Positions 25,894-32,951 of a stretch of DNA of 64,000 bases are shown piece after piece. Within the stretch, counting starts at the first letter, position 1; every line of letters starts with the position of its first letter. The notes below the pieces were generated by a model, which did not search any database, had not been told where the DNA came from, and saw only the letters and a program-made list of their open reading frames with translations. The position numbers were made by a program, and so were the translations under genes. This DNA comes from Firmicutes bacterium UBA1702 (lineage in GTDB: Bacteria; Bacillota; Clostridia; Peptostreptococcales; Anaerovoracaceae): assembly GCA_002320005.1 (NCBI GenBank), contig DCJK01000042.1:1-64000 (forward strand), given 5' to 3'.

Positions 25894-26406
25894 ATGAGGT
25901 TAAGAAAGAAACTTGCAGTCCAGGCAATTACATGTGTAATGATATTTACTGCAATAAAAGCTTCCGGAACTCTGGATAGCGATATAATAAAAAAAGCACG
26001 GATGACTGCAGGCAAGTATTTTACCGAAAATTATACTATAGCAGATATTCTGGATACGGGGAATGTAATTTTAGATAAGATTAAAGATGCGCCGGCGTCA
26101 TTGACTTCTGCTGTAGTCTCGGTAAATGAGATGAGAAATTTCAGTGCTCCTATAGACGAAAAAGCAGACAATGATATACAGTCTGTACATGCTGCTGCAG
26201 GAGGCATTGTTGCGTATGCCGGAATAGATAAGAATCTTGGTATGTGCATAAAAATAAAGCATCAGAGCAAAGTGTCCGTATATGGTAACTTATGCACCAT
26301 TACTGCTGTAACAGGAGATAGGGTAGGCAAGGGGGATGTAATAGGAACTTTTAACAACAGTGGTGAAAAAGAATTCTATTATCAATTGGAAGACTCTGTG
26401 GTATAA
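25894..26406 (+). CDS. Degenerate LytM (M23) membrane protein, SpoIVFA-like
   Basis: The 170-residue protein has a short basic N-terminus, a weak hydrophobic segment (about residues 8-25) and a C-terminal LytM/M23 fold (about 105-168: GGIVAYAGIDKNLGMCIKIKH, then VTGDRVGKGDVIG). The zinc-binding His residues of active peptidases are missing; where HLHFE is expected it reads FYYQLE. It should therefore be a binding or scaffold domain, as in SpoIVFA or SpoIIQ. A SpoIVFA-like role is suggested by size, by the sigma-E-like promoter and by the sporulation genes 4-6 kb downstream. However, no spoIVFB (M50 protease) gene is next to it. RBS GAGGTG precedes the ATG. Confidence 0.65.
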   Translation: MRLRKKLAVQAITCVMIFTAIKASGTLDSDIIKKARMTAGKYFTENYTIADILDTGNVILDKIKDAPASLTSAVVSVNEMRNFSAPIDEKADNDIQSVHAAAGGIVAYAGIDKNLGMCIKIKHQSKVSVYGNLCTITAVTGDRVGKGDVIGTFNNSGEKEFYYQLEDSVV

Positions 26407-26440
26407 TAAAAATCGACTAAAAAAAAAGAAGGTGAAGCCG

Positions 26441-26980
26441 ATGACAAAAAGAATATCGGAGGCAGAAATAACTGAATTATATAAAAAGTGGCATACCCCG
26501 GACAAGGTAAAAGCACATTGCAGAGCAGTATCCCAAGTGGCTGCAAAACTGGCAGAAGAACTTAACAGACACGGATATAACCTTGATGTGGATCTTATCA
26601 GAGGAACCGGCCTTGTGCATGATGTTGCAAGAACGGAAGATGAGCATGCACTTGTAGGATATGGGATTCTCAAAAAAATGGGTTATATGGATGAAGCGGA
26701 AATTGTTAGAGTACATATGACATACCCGCAATATAATTCTGTGGACAAGCTTAACGAATGTGACATTGTATGTATTGCTGACAGAGTTGTGAAAGAAGAC
26801 ACATATGTTGGGCTTGATGAAAGAATTGATTATATATTGAAAAAGGCTGAAGGAAAACCTGACGTGCAGAAGAAAATTTTGAAAAAGAAAGAAGAAACAC
26901 GAATTCTGCTTGATGAAATCGGAGAAATAATAGGTAAGAGTCTTGATGAGCTGTTTGCAGAAAGCAGAGAAGCCAGATAA
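26441..26980 (+). CDS. HD domain phosphohydrolase
   Basis: The 179-residue cytoplasmic protein carries an HD metal-dependent phosphohydrolase fold. The first His (KAHCRAVSQVA), the HD doublet (GLVHDVAR, about residues 57-64), a later His (RVHMTYP) and the final Asp (CIADRVVKED) are all present. The substrate is unknown; relatives act on nucleotides or cyclic dinucleotides. The ATG at 26441 is preceded by AGAAGGTG, and homologous-looking sequence begins here, not at the ORF's upstream start at 26360, which overlaps the M23 gene. The radical SAM gene follows 27 bases later. Confidence 0.85.
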   Translation: MTKRISEAEITELYKKWHTPDKVKAHCRAVSQVAAKLAEELNRHGYNLDVDLIRGTGLVHDVARTEDEHALVGYGILKKMGYMDEAEIVRVHMTYPQYNSVDKLNECDIVCIADRVVKEDTYVGLDERIDYILKKAEGKPDVQKKILKKKEETRILLDEIGEIIGKSLDELFAESREAR

Positions 26981-27007
26981 AAGAACTAATTACAAAGGAG
27001 GCAGTTG

Positions 27008-28858
27008 ATGGAACTGCAAAAAAAACTGGACAGAATACTTAAGAGGGTTGAAAAACCGGGAAGGTATATAGGCGGAGAAGTAAATTCAGCAAAAAAAGAT
27101 CTGATCTCTGTAAAAGAAAGAATGGCATTTGCGTTTCCTGATTTGTATGAGATAGGAATGTCATACCTTGGAATGCAGATTCTTTATAATGCCGTAAACA
27201 AAGAGGAAGTAATGTATTGTGAAAGAGTCTTTGCACCTTCGCCTGACATGGAAAAACTTATGAAAGAGGAAAACCTCCCTTTATTTACGCTGGAGACAAA
27301 GACACCACTTAAAGAGATGAATATGGTGGGATTCACGCTGCAATATGAAATGTCTTATTCAACTGTATTAAATATGCTTTCATTGTCGGAAATACCTCTG
27401 ATGTCATCGGACAGAGGAGAAGAATATCCTGTGATTGCAGCCGGCGGTCCATGCGCTTTCAATCCGGAACCCATGGCTGATTTCATTGACCTATTTCTGA
27501 TAGGAGACGGAGAAAATCTTCTTCCTGATGTACTTAAACTCCACATGAAATGCAGGGAAAAAGGGCTCTCCAAAAAAGAATTTCTGGAAAAAGCATCAGA
27601 AATGGAGGGTGTATATGTACCTTGTTTTTATGAGATTCAATATAATGATGATGGGACGATAAAAAAATTATGCAAACAAAATTCGAAAGCTCCGGATGTT
27701 GTCATCAGAAATATTCTCCCTGAGATAGAAACGGCAGACTTTCCTGTAAAACCTGTTATTCCCGTGGTGGAAGCGGTGCATGACAGAGCAGTCGTAGAAA
27801 CCTTCAGAGGATGTACCAGGGGATGTCGTTTCTGCCAGGCGGGCATGATTTATCGTCCTGTCAGAGAGCGAAGCACAGATAATATTCTGAATATTGCAAA
27901 GGCTCAAATTGAGTCCACGGGAAATGACGAACTCTCCCTGCTTTCACTGTCCACCAGCGATTATTCGCACTTTAGGGATCTTGCACTTGAACTGATGGAT
28001 TATTGCAAGAAAGCAAATGTCTCTTTGTCACTTCCGTCTCTCAGAATAGACAAGTTTGCTTTTGAGGTGCTTGACAAGATACAGGAGTATAAGAAATCCG
28101 GACTTACTTATGCGCCGGAAGCAGGCACGCAGAGGCTGAGAGATGTTATAAACAAGGGGGTTACTGATGAGGATATTTACACCTCCGTTGAACAGGCTAT
28201 TTCGCTTGGATGGCGGCATATTAAGCTGTATTTTATGATAGGTTTGCCTACGGAAACAACAGAGGATCTTGACGGCATAGCTGAAATTGCAAAAAATATA
28301 ATTGAAATAAATAAAAAATACAATGGACCTAAGGGTGGAAAGTTCAGGCTTACTGTCAGTGTATCCAATTTTGTACCTAAGGCAGATACACCTTTTCAGT
28401 GGGAGCGCCAGAATACACCTGAGGAATTTATGGAAAAGCATCGTTATCTTGAAAGCAAATTAAAGATAAAAGGTGTCACTTTTAATTACCATGACAGCTT
28501 TACAAGTGTATGCGAGGCCGTTTTTGCAAGAGGAGACAGACGCTGCGGCAGGGCTCTTCTGGCAGCACATGAAAAGGGCTGCAGGCTCGACGGATGGACA
28601 GAACATTTTTATCCTGATCGATGGCAAAATGCTTTTGAGGAGAGCGGCATAAATCCTGATTTCTATGCATTCAGAGAAAGAACAGAAGACGAGATTTTAC
28701 CATGGCAGCATATTGAATGTGGTGTAAGCAAAGCATTTCTCCTTGCTGAAAGGGAAAAAGCATATAGCGAGAAAACCACCCGGGATTGCAGATACGGGTG
28801 TGCAGGCTGCGGTATAAACAAAAGAGTGAAATGCATGACGGAGGGAATCTATGGCTGA
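27008..28858 (+). CDS. TIGR03960-type B12-binding/radical SAM protein
   Basis: The 616-residue protein of a conserved bacterial family has no assigned reaction known to me. The N-terminal ~190 residues resemble a B12-binding-like domain. The radical SAM core has CxxxCxxC in FRGCTRGCRFCQAG near residue 270, and a C-terminal cysteine cluster (CRYGCAGCGINKRVKC) may bind a further iron-sulfur cluster. The ATG at 27008 follows AAAGGAGG; the TTG one codon earlier is less likely. It overlaps the next gene by 8 bases. This pair is widespread in Firmicutes near rplU and RNase G; an rng gene is absent here. Confidence 0.9.
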   Translation: MELQKKLDRILKRVEKPGRYIGGEVNSAKKDLISVKERMAFAFPDLYEIGMSYLGMQILYNAVNKEEVMYCERVFAPSPDMEKLMKEENLPLFTLETKTPLKEMNMVGFTLQYEMSYSTVLNMLSLSEIPLMSSDRGEEYPVIAAGGPCAFNPEPMADFIDLFLIGDGENLLPDVLKLHMKCREKGLSKKEFLEKASEMEGVYVPCFYEIQYNDDGTIKKLCKQNSKAPDVVIRNILPEIETADFPVKPVIPVVEAVHDRAVVETFRGCTRGCRFCQAGMIYRPVRERSTDNILNIAKAQIESTGNDELSLLSLSTSDYSHFRDLALELMDYCKKANVSLSLPSLRIDKFAFEVLDKIQEYKKSGLTYAPEAGTQRLRDVINKGVTDEDIYTSVEQAISLGWRHIKLYFMIGLPTETTEDLDGIAEIAKNIIEINKKYNGPKGGKFRLTVSVSNFVPKADTPFQWERQNTPEEFMEKHRYLESKLKIKGVTFNYHDSFTSVCEAVFARGDRRCGRALLAAHEKGCRLDGWTEHFYPDRWQNAFEESGINPDFYAFRERTEDEILPWQHIECGVSKAFLLAEREKAYSEKTTRDCRYGCAGCGINKRVKCMTEGIYG

Positions 28859-29531
28859 AAAATTTATAATAAAATTTAGCAAATCAGGATATGCAAAATA
28901 TACTTCTCATCTTGATCTTCTCCGCTTTTTCAAGAGAGCTTTCAGAAAAAGCGGAGTTGCGCTGAAATACTCTCAGGGATTTAATCCTCATCCCAAACTC
29001 GGGTTTGCACAGCCTCTTTCTCTGGGATATAGCAGCAGCTGCGAACTGCTTGAATTTGAGACAGCCGATAATCTGAATGCTGAAGATATCTGCGAAGCTA
29101 TAACAAAAGAAATGCCCGAAGGTCTGGAAATCCAATGGTGCCGTGAGGCAACGGGACTGGATAAACCACTGGCATCAGTTTGCGAAAGTGCAGAATATCA
29201 GGTGACAATCCCTTTCTCTGCTGATACGGAATTTTTAAATCATGTAAAAAACGGATATCTGGAACAAGAATCAATTACAGCATTAAAGCGCCGTAAAAGG
29301 GATAAAAAAATGGTTGAGACAGATATCAAGGCAAAGATACGTCGGTTTGAAGTGAGAGCCTTGGGAGAAAATACAGTTCTGGATGTGGAACTTGACTCCG
29401 GCAGCGTGTCAAACTGCAGTCCCGAACTTGTAATATCCTCTTTCTGCAGCTATGCAGGGATTGATACACCGCGATATGATATGGAAGTGGAACGCATGTC
29501 GCTAAAATTTTACAATAATTTACAATTTTAA
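28851..29531 (+). CDS. TIGR03936 (DUF2344) radical SAM-linked protein
   Basis: The 226-residue soluble protein is nearly always encoded beside or fused to the preceding radical SAM family. It starts MAEKFIIKFSKSGYAKYTSHLDLLRFFKRA and contains KYSQGFNPHPKLGFAQPLSLG, both typical. Its start overlaps the partner's end by 8 bases, so translation is coupled. Relatives have been proposed to act in tRNA or rRNA modification; this is not shown by the sequence. Confidence 0.88.
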   Translation: MAEKFIIKFSKSGYAKYTSHLDLLRFFKRAFRKSGVALKYSQGFNPHPKLGFAQPLSLGYSSSCELLEFETADNLNAEDICEAITKEMPEGLEIQWCREATGLDKPLASVCESAEYQVTIPFSADTEFLNHVKNGYLEQESITALKRRKRDKKMVETDIKAKIRRFEVRALGENTVLDVELDSGSVSNCSPELVISSFCSYAGIDTPRYDMEVERMSLKFYNNLQF

Positions 29532-29533
29532 AG

Positions 29534-29562
29534 TTGACAAACCCGGCACTCAAATGTAAAAT
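29534..29562 (+). promoter_or_regulatory. Promoter of comEA
   Basis: TTGACA at 29534-29539, a 17-base spacer and TAAAAT at 29557-29562, 25 bases before the comEA ATG. Confidence 0.8.
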
Positions 29563-29586
29563 TATGTAAAAGGGGGTGCAGGGAGA

Positions 29587-30219
29587 ATGAATAAATTAAA
29601 GGAAATACGAAGTTTTGAGGAACTAAAAGATCTGATTACTCAGAACAAGGACAAGATAAAAAAAGCAGCCCTGCCGATTACGGTTATGGCTGCTCTTTTG
29701 TTTTTTTGGTTATCAGGGGGAAGCACAGGTGCATCAGAGATAAAAGAAACAGATACAGACCAAAGCATTGTGCCATATGAAGAAAATGAAACAGAGTCAG
29801 AAATATATGTTGACATAGGCGGGTGCATAAATAAGCCGGGGGTATATAAAATTACAACGGGAACCAGGCTGTTTCAGGTAATTGAAAAAGCAGGAGGACT
29901 TTCTGAGGAGGCCGATACTGATAGTATAAACATGGCGGAAGAAGTATACGACGGACAGAAAATAATGATATATTCTGCTAATGACACTGGTTCAGAAGAA
30001 CAGAAATATGCAGATGCAAGCGACGACGGAAAGATAAATATAAACAGGGCCGATTCAGATGAGCTTGAAAAAATACCGGGAGTAGGACCGGCAACGGCAA
30101 AAAAAATAATTGAATACAGAACAAACAATGGAAATTTCAGTTCTATTGAGGAGATAAAAAATGTCAGCGGTATCGGCGAGAAAACTTACGAAAGCATGAA
30201 GGAGTATATAACTGTATAA
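29587..30219 (+). CDS. comEA: ComEA-like DNA-binding protein
   Basis: The 210-residue protein is anchored by one N-terminal membrane helix (about residues 33-46) after a cytoplasmic stretch, with the rest outside. A SLBB domain (VDIGGCINKPGVYKI, about 78-135) is followed by a Ser/Asp linker and two helix-hairpin-helix motifs. These are ININRADSDELEKIPGVGPATAKKIIEYR and IKNVSGIGEKTYESM, which bind double-stranded DNA without sequence specificity. In competent bacteria ComEA receives incoming DNA at the ComEC channel; comEB and comEC are not adjacent here. AGGGGGTGCAGGGAG lies before the ATG. Confidence 0.92.
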   Translation: MNKLKEIRSFEELKDLITQNKDKIKKAALPITVMAALLFFWLSGGSTGASEIKETDTDQSIVPYEENETESEIYVDIGGCINKPGVYKITTGTRLFQVIEKAGGLSEEADTDSINMAEEVYDGQKIMIYSANDTGSEEQKYADASDDGKININRADSDELEKIPGVGPATAKKIIEYRTNNGNFSSIEEIKNVSGIGEKTYESMKEYITV

Positions 30220-30243
30220 ATTTTTCCAATATTGTAAACACTA
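30213..30243 (+). promoter_or_regulatory. Possible sigma-F/G (forespore) promoter
   Basis: TGTATA at 30213-30218, an 18-base spacer and AACACTA at 30237-30243. Compared with TGNATA and CATACTA this is 6 of 6 and 5 of 7. It lies 16 bases before the BofC-like/spoIVB pair, where forespore expression would be expected. Consensus match only. Confidence 0.3.
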
Positions 30244-30259
30244 CCTATGAGGTGATTAT

Positions 30260-30670
30260 ATGTTTACAAGACAAAAGAAAAATTACAGAACTTTCATATA
30301 CTGTGCTCTAATAGTGACGATATGCCTTCTGATAGGTGCCCTGCTGTGGCCTAAGGACGTTTCTCCGCAGGTTGAAAAAGTGGATTCCCAGCAATCTGCT
30401 GAAACAGCAGGAAAAAATAATGAAGAACCGGAAAAAAATACAGAAAAAGAGAACATTATGTCGGAAGAAAGCTCATATTATTTAGTTAGAAAAGACGGTA
30501 CAGAGATTTCTCTTTTCTTCGTTAACAATAACGGGAAAGAAATAAAACTGGAGGATACGGAGATAGAATACGAGTTCCTGATGCCTGAGGATCAGGCAGC
30601 TTTTGAAAAGGGTGTTAAAGTTGAAAGTCAGGAGGAACTTGCCGCTCTTTTGCAGGACTTTGAAAGTTAG
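30260..30670 (+). CDS. BofC C-terminal domain-like protein
   Basis: The 136-residue protein has a basic N-terminus, one membrane helix or signal anchor (about residues 12-30), a Glu/Lys/Asn-rich spacer and a small C-terminal domain (about 70-136). The latter has the pattern SYYLVRKDGTEISLFFV...LMPEDQAAFEKGVKVESQEEL, which resembles the BofC C-terminal domain. In Bacillus, BofC restrains the SpoIVB protease in the forespore checkpoint for sigma-K. Here the gene ends 9 bases before spoIVB on the same strand, strong context for a SpoIVB regulator. The N-terminal BofC domain is missing, so the name is given as similarity only. GAGGTG precedes the ATG. Confidence 0.65.
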   Translation: MFTRQKKNYRTFIYCALIVTICLLIGALLWPKDVSPQVEKVDSQQSAETAGKNNEEPEKNTEKENIMSEESSYYLVRKDGTEISLFFVNNNGKEIKLEDTEIEYEFLMPEDQAAFEKGVKVESQEELAALLQDFES

Positions 30671-30679
30671 GAGCCTTTA

Positions 30680-31744
30680 ATGAGCAGAAATCTAAAAAAA
30701 ATAATTGCTGTTTTTTGTATTACCATAGGACTCATAGGAATCGCAGGACTTCTCAGTCATGGAACAGAGGATTCCACAGAGACAGTTGAAGTCGTCAGTG
30801 AAAAAATACTCATACCTGGAGGACAGTCTGTAGGTATAAGGATGAATGTAAAAGGTGTTCTGGTTGTCGGCCTTGAAGAAATTGAGACAGAAGATTCCAT
30901 TGTAAGCCCGGGATATGAGGCAGGGATAGAGATTGGAGATATGATTCTTACCGTCAACGGAAAGGAGGTATGTGATGCTGCGGATATGGCTGAAGCCGTT
31001 GAAAATTCTCAGGGGCAGCTGTCTATAAAAGCAGCGAGGAAAGATGAAATTATGGATTTTAACGTGATGCCGGTAACGGAATACGGAAGCGGACTGCGAA
31101 AAATAGGTATATGGGTCAAGGAAAAAATTGCAGGCATAGGCACTCTTTCATTTTATGATCCTGAAAACAAGGTATATGCAGCTTTAGGGCACGGAATATA
31201 TGAGAGCAAAACCGATACACTGCTTCCATCAGGCGGAGGTAAACTTCTGCGTACCGAAGTGAAATCCATAAAAGAAGGGGAAGCAGGAAAGCCGGGAGAA
31301 ATAAGGGGAATCTTTTACGAAAGCGAACTTCCTTTGGGGGAGGTGAAGAAAAATTGTGAATTCGGAATATATTCGCTGGCAAACAAGGAGTCAGAGCCGG
31401 ATTATTCAAATGCCATGGTAATGGCGCGTCAGGAGCAGATAAAAACGGGTCCTGCTTATATACTTACGACAATTAACGGAGATAAAGCTGAAAGATTCCG
31501 GATTGAAATTACAAAGATTAACAGACAAAAGGATGCAGGCGGAAAGGGGCTTGAAATTGAGGTGAAAGATGAGAGGCTCCTTGCATACTGTGGGGGCATA
31601 GTACAGGGAATGAGCGGCAGCCCTATAATACAAAATAACAGGCTGGTAGGCGTTGTTACTCATGTTTTTGTAAACAATCCTACAAAAGGATACGGCATTT
31701 TTGCAGAATGGATGGTAGAAGAAGCCGGAAATTTGGAGGGGTAG
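30680..31744 (+). CDS. spoIVB: SpoIVB peptidase
   Basis: The 354-residue S55-family serine peptidase is secreted from the forespore into the intermembrane space. There it cleaves SpoIVFA and so triggers pro-sigma-K processing. An N-terminal membrane segment (about residues 6-25) is followed by a PDZ domain (about 50-130, SPGYEAGIEIGDMILTVNGKEV) and the peptidase domain. The catalytic His is in ALGHGIYESKT and the catalytic Ser in GMSGSPIIQNNRLVGVVTH. AGGAGCC precedes the ATG. spo0A follows 149 bases later, the classic spoIVB-spo0A order; recN, often upstream, is not here. Confidence 0.95.
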   Translation: MSRNLKKIIAVFCITIGLIGIAGLLSHGTEDSTETVEVVSEKILIPGGQSVGIRMNVKGVLVVGLEEIETEDSIVSPGYEAGIEIGDMILTVNGKEVCDAADMAEAVENSQGQLSIKAARKDEIMDFNVMPVTEYGSGLRKIGIWVKEKIAGIGTLSFYDPENKVYAALGHGIYESKTDTLLPSGGGKLLRTEVKSIKEGEAGKPGEIRGIFYESELPLGEVKKNCEFGIYSLANKESEPDYSNAMVMARQEQIKTGPAYILTTINGDKAERFRIEITKINRQKDAGGKGLEIEVKDERLLAYCGGIVQGMSGSPIIQNNRLVGVVTHVFVNNPTKGYGIFAEWMVEEAGNLEG

Positions 31745-31893
31745 TATACAATATATAGTGTTAGCCCCTAAAACAGTAACAAAATGAAATAAAAAAGTTG
31801 CCCACAAAATGTGATATTATATTACACTTAAAGTGTGATTGGAAAGCGGAATTTGGCAAAAAAGAAAATTCTATGTGTGTACAGGAGGAAAAG

Positions 31894-32706
31894 ATGAAAA
31901 AAATAAAAATTGGGATAGTTGATGACAATAAAGATTTCTGTGATGTTGTAAGGGAATATCTTAAAAAACAGGAAAATATGGAAATTTTATTTGAGGCCGG
32001 AGACGGGCTCCAAGCAGTGGAATATTTCAATTCCGGAAATGAATGTCCGGATATACTTATCCTGGATCTTATAATGCCTCATCTAGACGGATTTGGAGTA
32101 CTTGAGGCACTTGCGAGTGCCGATATGGAGAAGTATCCAAGAGTTATAATGACTTCAGCTGTGGGACAGGATTCCATCATTCAGAAAGCAATCGCTCTTG
32201 GCGCTCAGTATTATCTGGTCAAGCCTATAAACCTCACTCTGCTGGTTAAAAGAATAAATCAGCTAAATGAAGCAGCAGAAGGAACTTTCGGTGTTGCAGA
32301 CAGGAATTCCAATTTACGGAAATCACTGGTTATGAAAGACTCTTTACTTAATAATGACCTGGAAATAGATATTACAAATCTTATACATGAAGTGGGAGTA
32401 CCGGCTCACATAAAGGGATACCAGTATCTCAGAGATGCGATAACTCTGGTGGTGAATAATATGGATTTGCTGAGCGCAGTAACAAAAGAACTTTATCCGG
32501 CTATTGCTTCTATGAACAATACAACACCAAGCAGAGTTGAAAGAGCCATAAGACATGCCATAGAAATCTCATGGAACAGAGGTAAGCTGGAGACTCTGGA
32601 CGCCTTATTCGGATATACTGTAAAAACCGACAAGGGAAAGCCTACCAACAGCGAATTTATTGCCATAATCGCTGACAAGTTGAGGCTGGAAAGAAAAGTA
32701 TGCTGA
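31894..32706 (+). CDS. spo0A: Sporulation response regulator Spo0A
   Basis: Master regulator of entry into sporulation. The 270-residue protein has an N-terminal receiver domain with acidic pocket VDDN, phospho-acceptor Asp in ILDLIMPHLDG, the switch residue in MTSAVGQ and Lys in LVKPIN. A C-terminal Spo0A DNA-binding domain follows (about residues 155-270), with the hallmark TTPSRVERAIRHAIEISWNRG. The ATG at 31894 follows ACAGGAGGAAAAG; the longer in-frame ORF from 31798 lacks a site. A 13-base inverted repeat ACACTT-A-AAGTGT (31824-31836) sits 57 bases upstream. No clear sigma-H promoter was found. Confidence 0.97.
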   Translation: MKKIKIGIVDDNKDFCDVVREYLKKQENMEILFEAGDGLQAVEYFNSGNECPDILILDLIMPHLDGFGVLEALASADMEKYPRVIMTSAVGQDSIIQKAIALGAQYYLVKPINLTLLVKRINQLNEAAEGTFGVADRNSNLRKSLVMKDSLLNNDLEIDITNLIHEVGVPAHIKGYQYLRDAITLVVNNMDLLSAVTKELYPAIASMNNTTPSRVERAIRHAIEISWNRGKLETLDALFGYTVKTDKGKPTNSEFIAIIADKLRLERKVC

Positions 32707-32740
32707 CGAAAAATTGAAAGTGTGGTTCTTTTTTATCGCG

Positions 32741-32772
32741 GGAGGAGCAGATTTATGCTTCTCCTGTTTTAT
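32741..32772 (+). terminator. Possible terminator after spo0A
   Basis: AGGAGCA pairs imperfectly with TGCTTCTCCT (bulge of three) and is followed by GTTTTATT. Weak. Confidence 0.4.
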
Positions 32773-32828
32773 TGTCTTGAAGTTTCTCTTTCTAAAAACG
32801 CAAATACTGTATACATAGTATACCGGCG

Positions 32829-32858
32829 TTGACAACTATGCGGAGGGGGGGGTATATA
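32829..32858 (+). promoter_or_regulatory. Promoter with a G8 tract in its spacer
   Basis: TTGACA at 32829-32834 and TATATA at 32853-32858 are spaced by 18 bases. The spacer ends in eight consecutive G (32845-32852). The start codon of the M28 gene is 93 bases downstream. One G fewer would give the ideal 17-base spacing, so slippage in the tract could change promoter strength. Confidence 0.6.
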
Positions 32859-32951
32859 CTCCAGATATACGTTACCAATTTAACGAACTATTCGAAAGGG
32901 GGACAGCGGACAACGTACATCGGAAGTATTCTTTTAGAAAGGAAGAGGAAC

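Noticed and set aside
31798..31893. An N-terminal extension of Spo0A and a sigma-H promoter before it
   Set aside because: Homologous Spo0A sequence starts at 31894 with a strong ribosome site. The sigma-H-like halves found near 31840-31860 have a 7-base spacer instead of 11-12.
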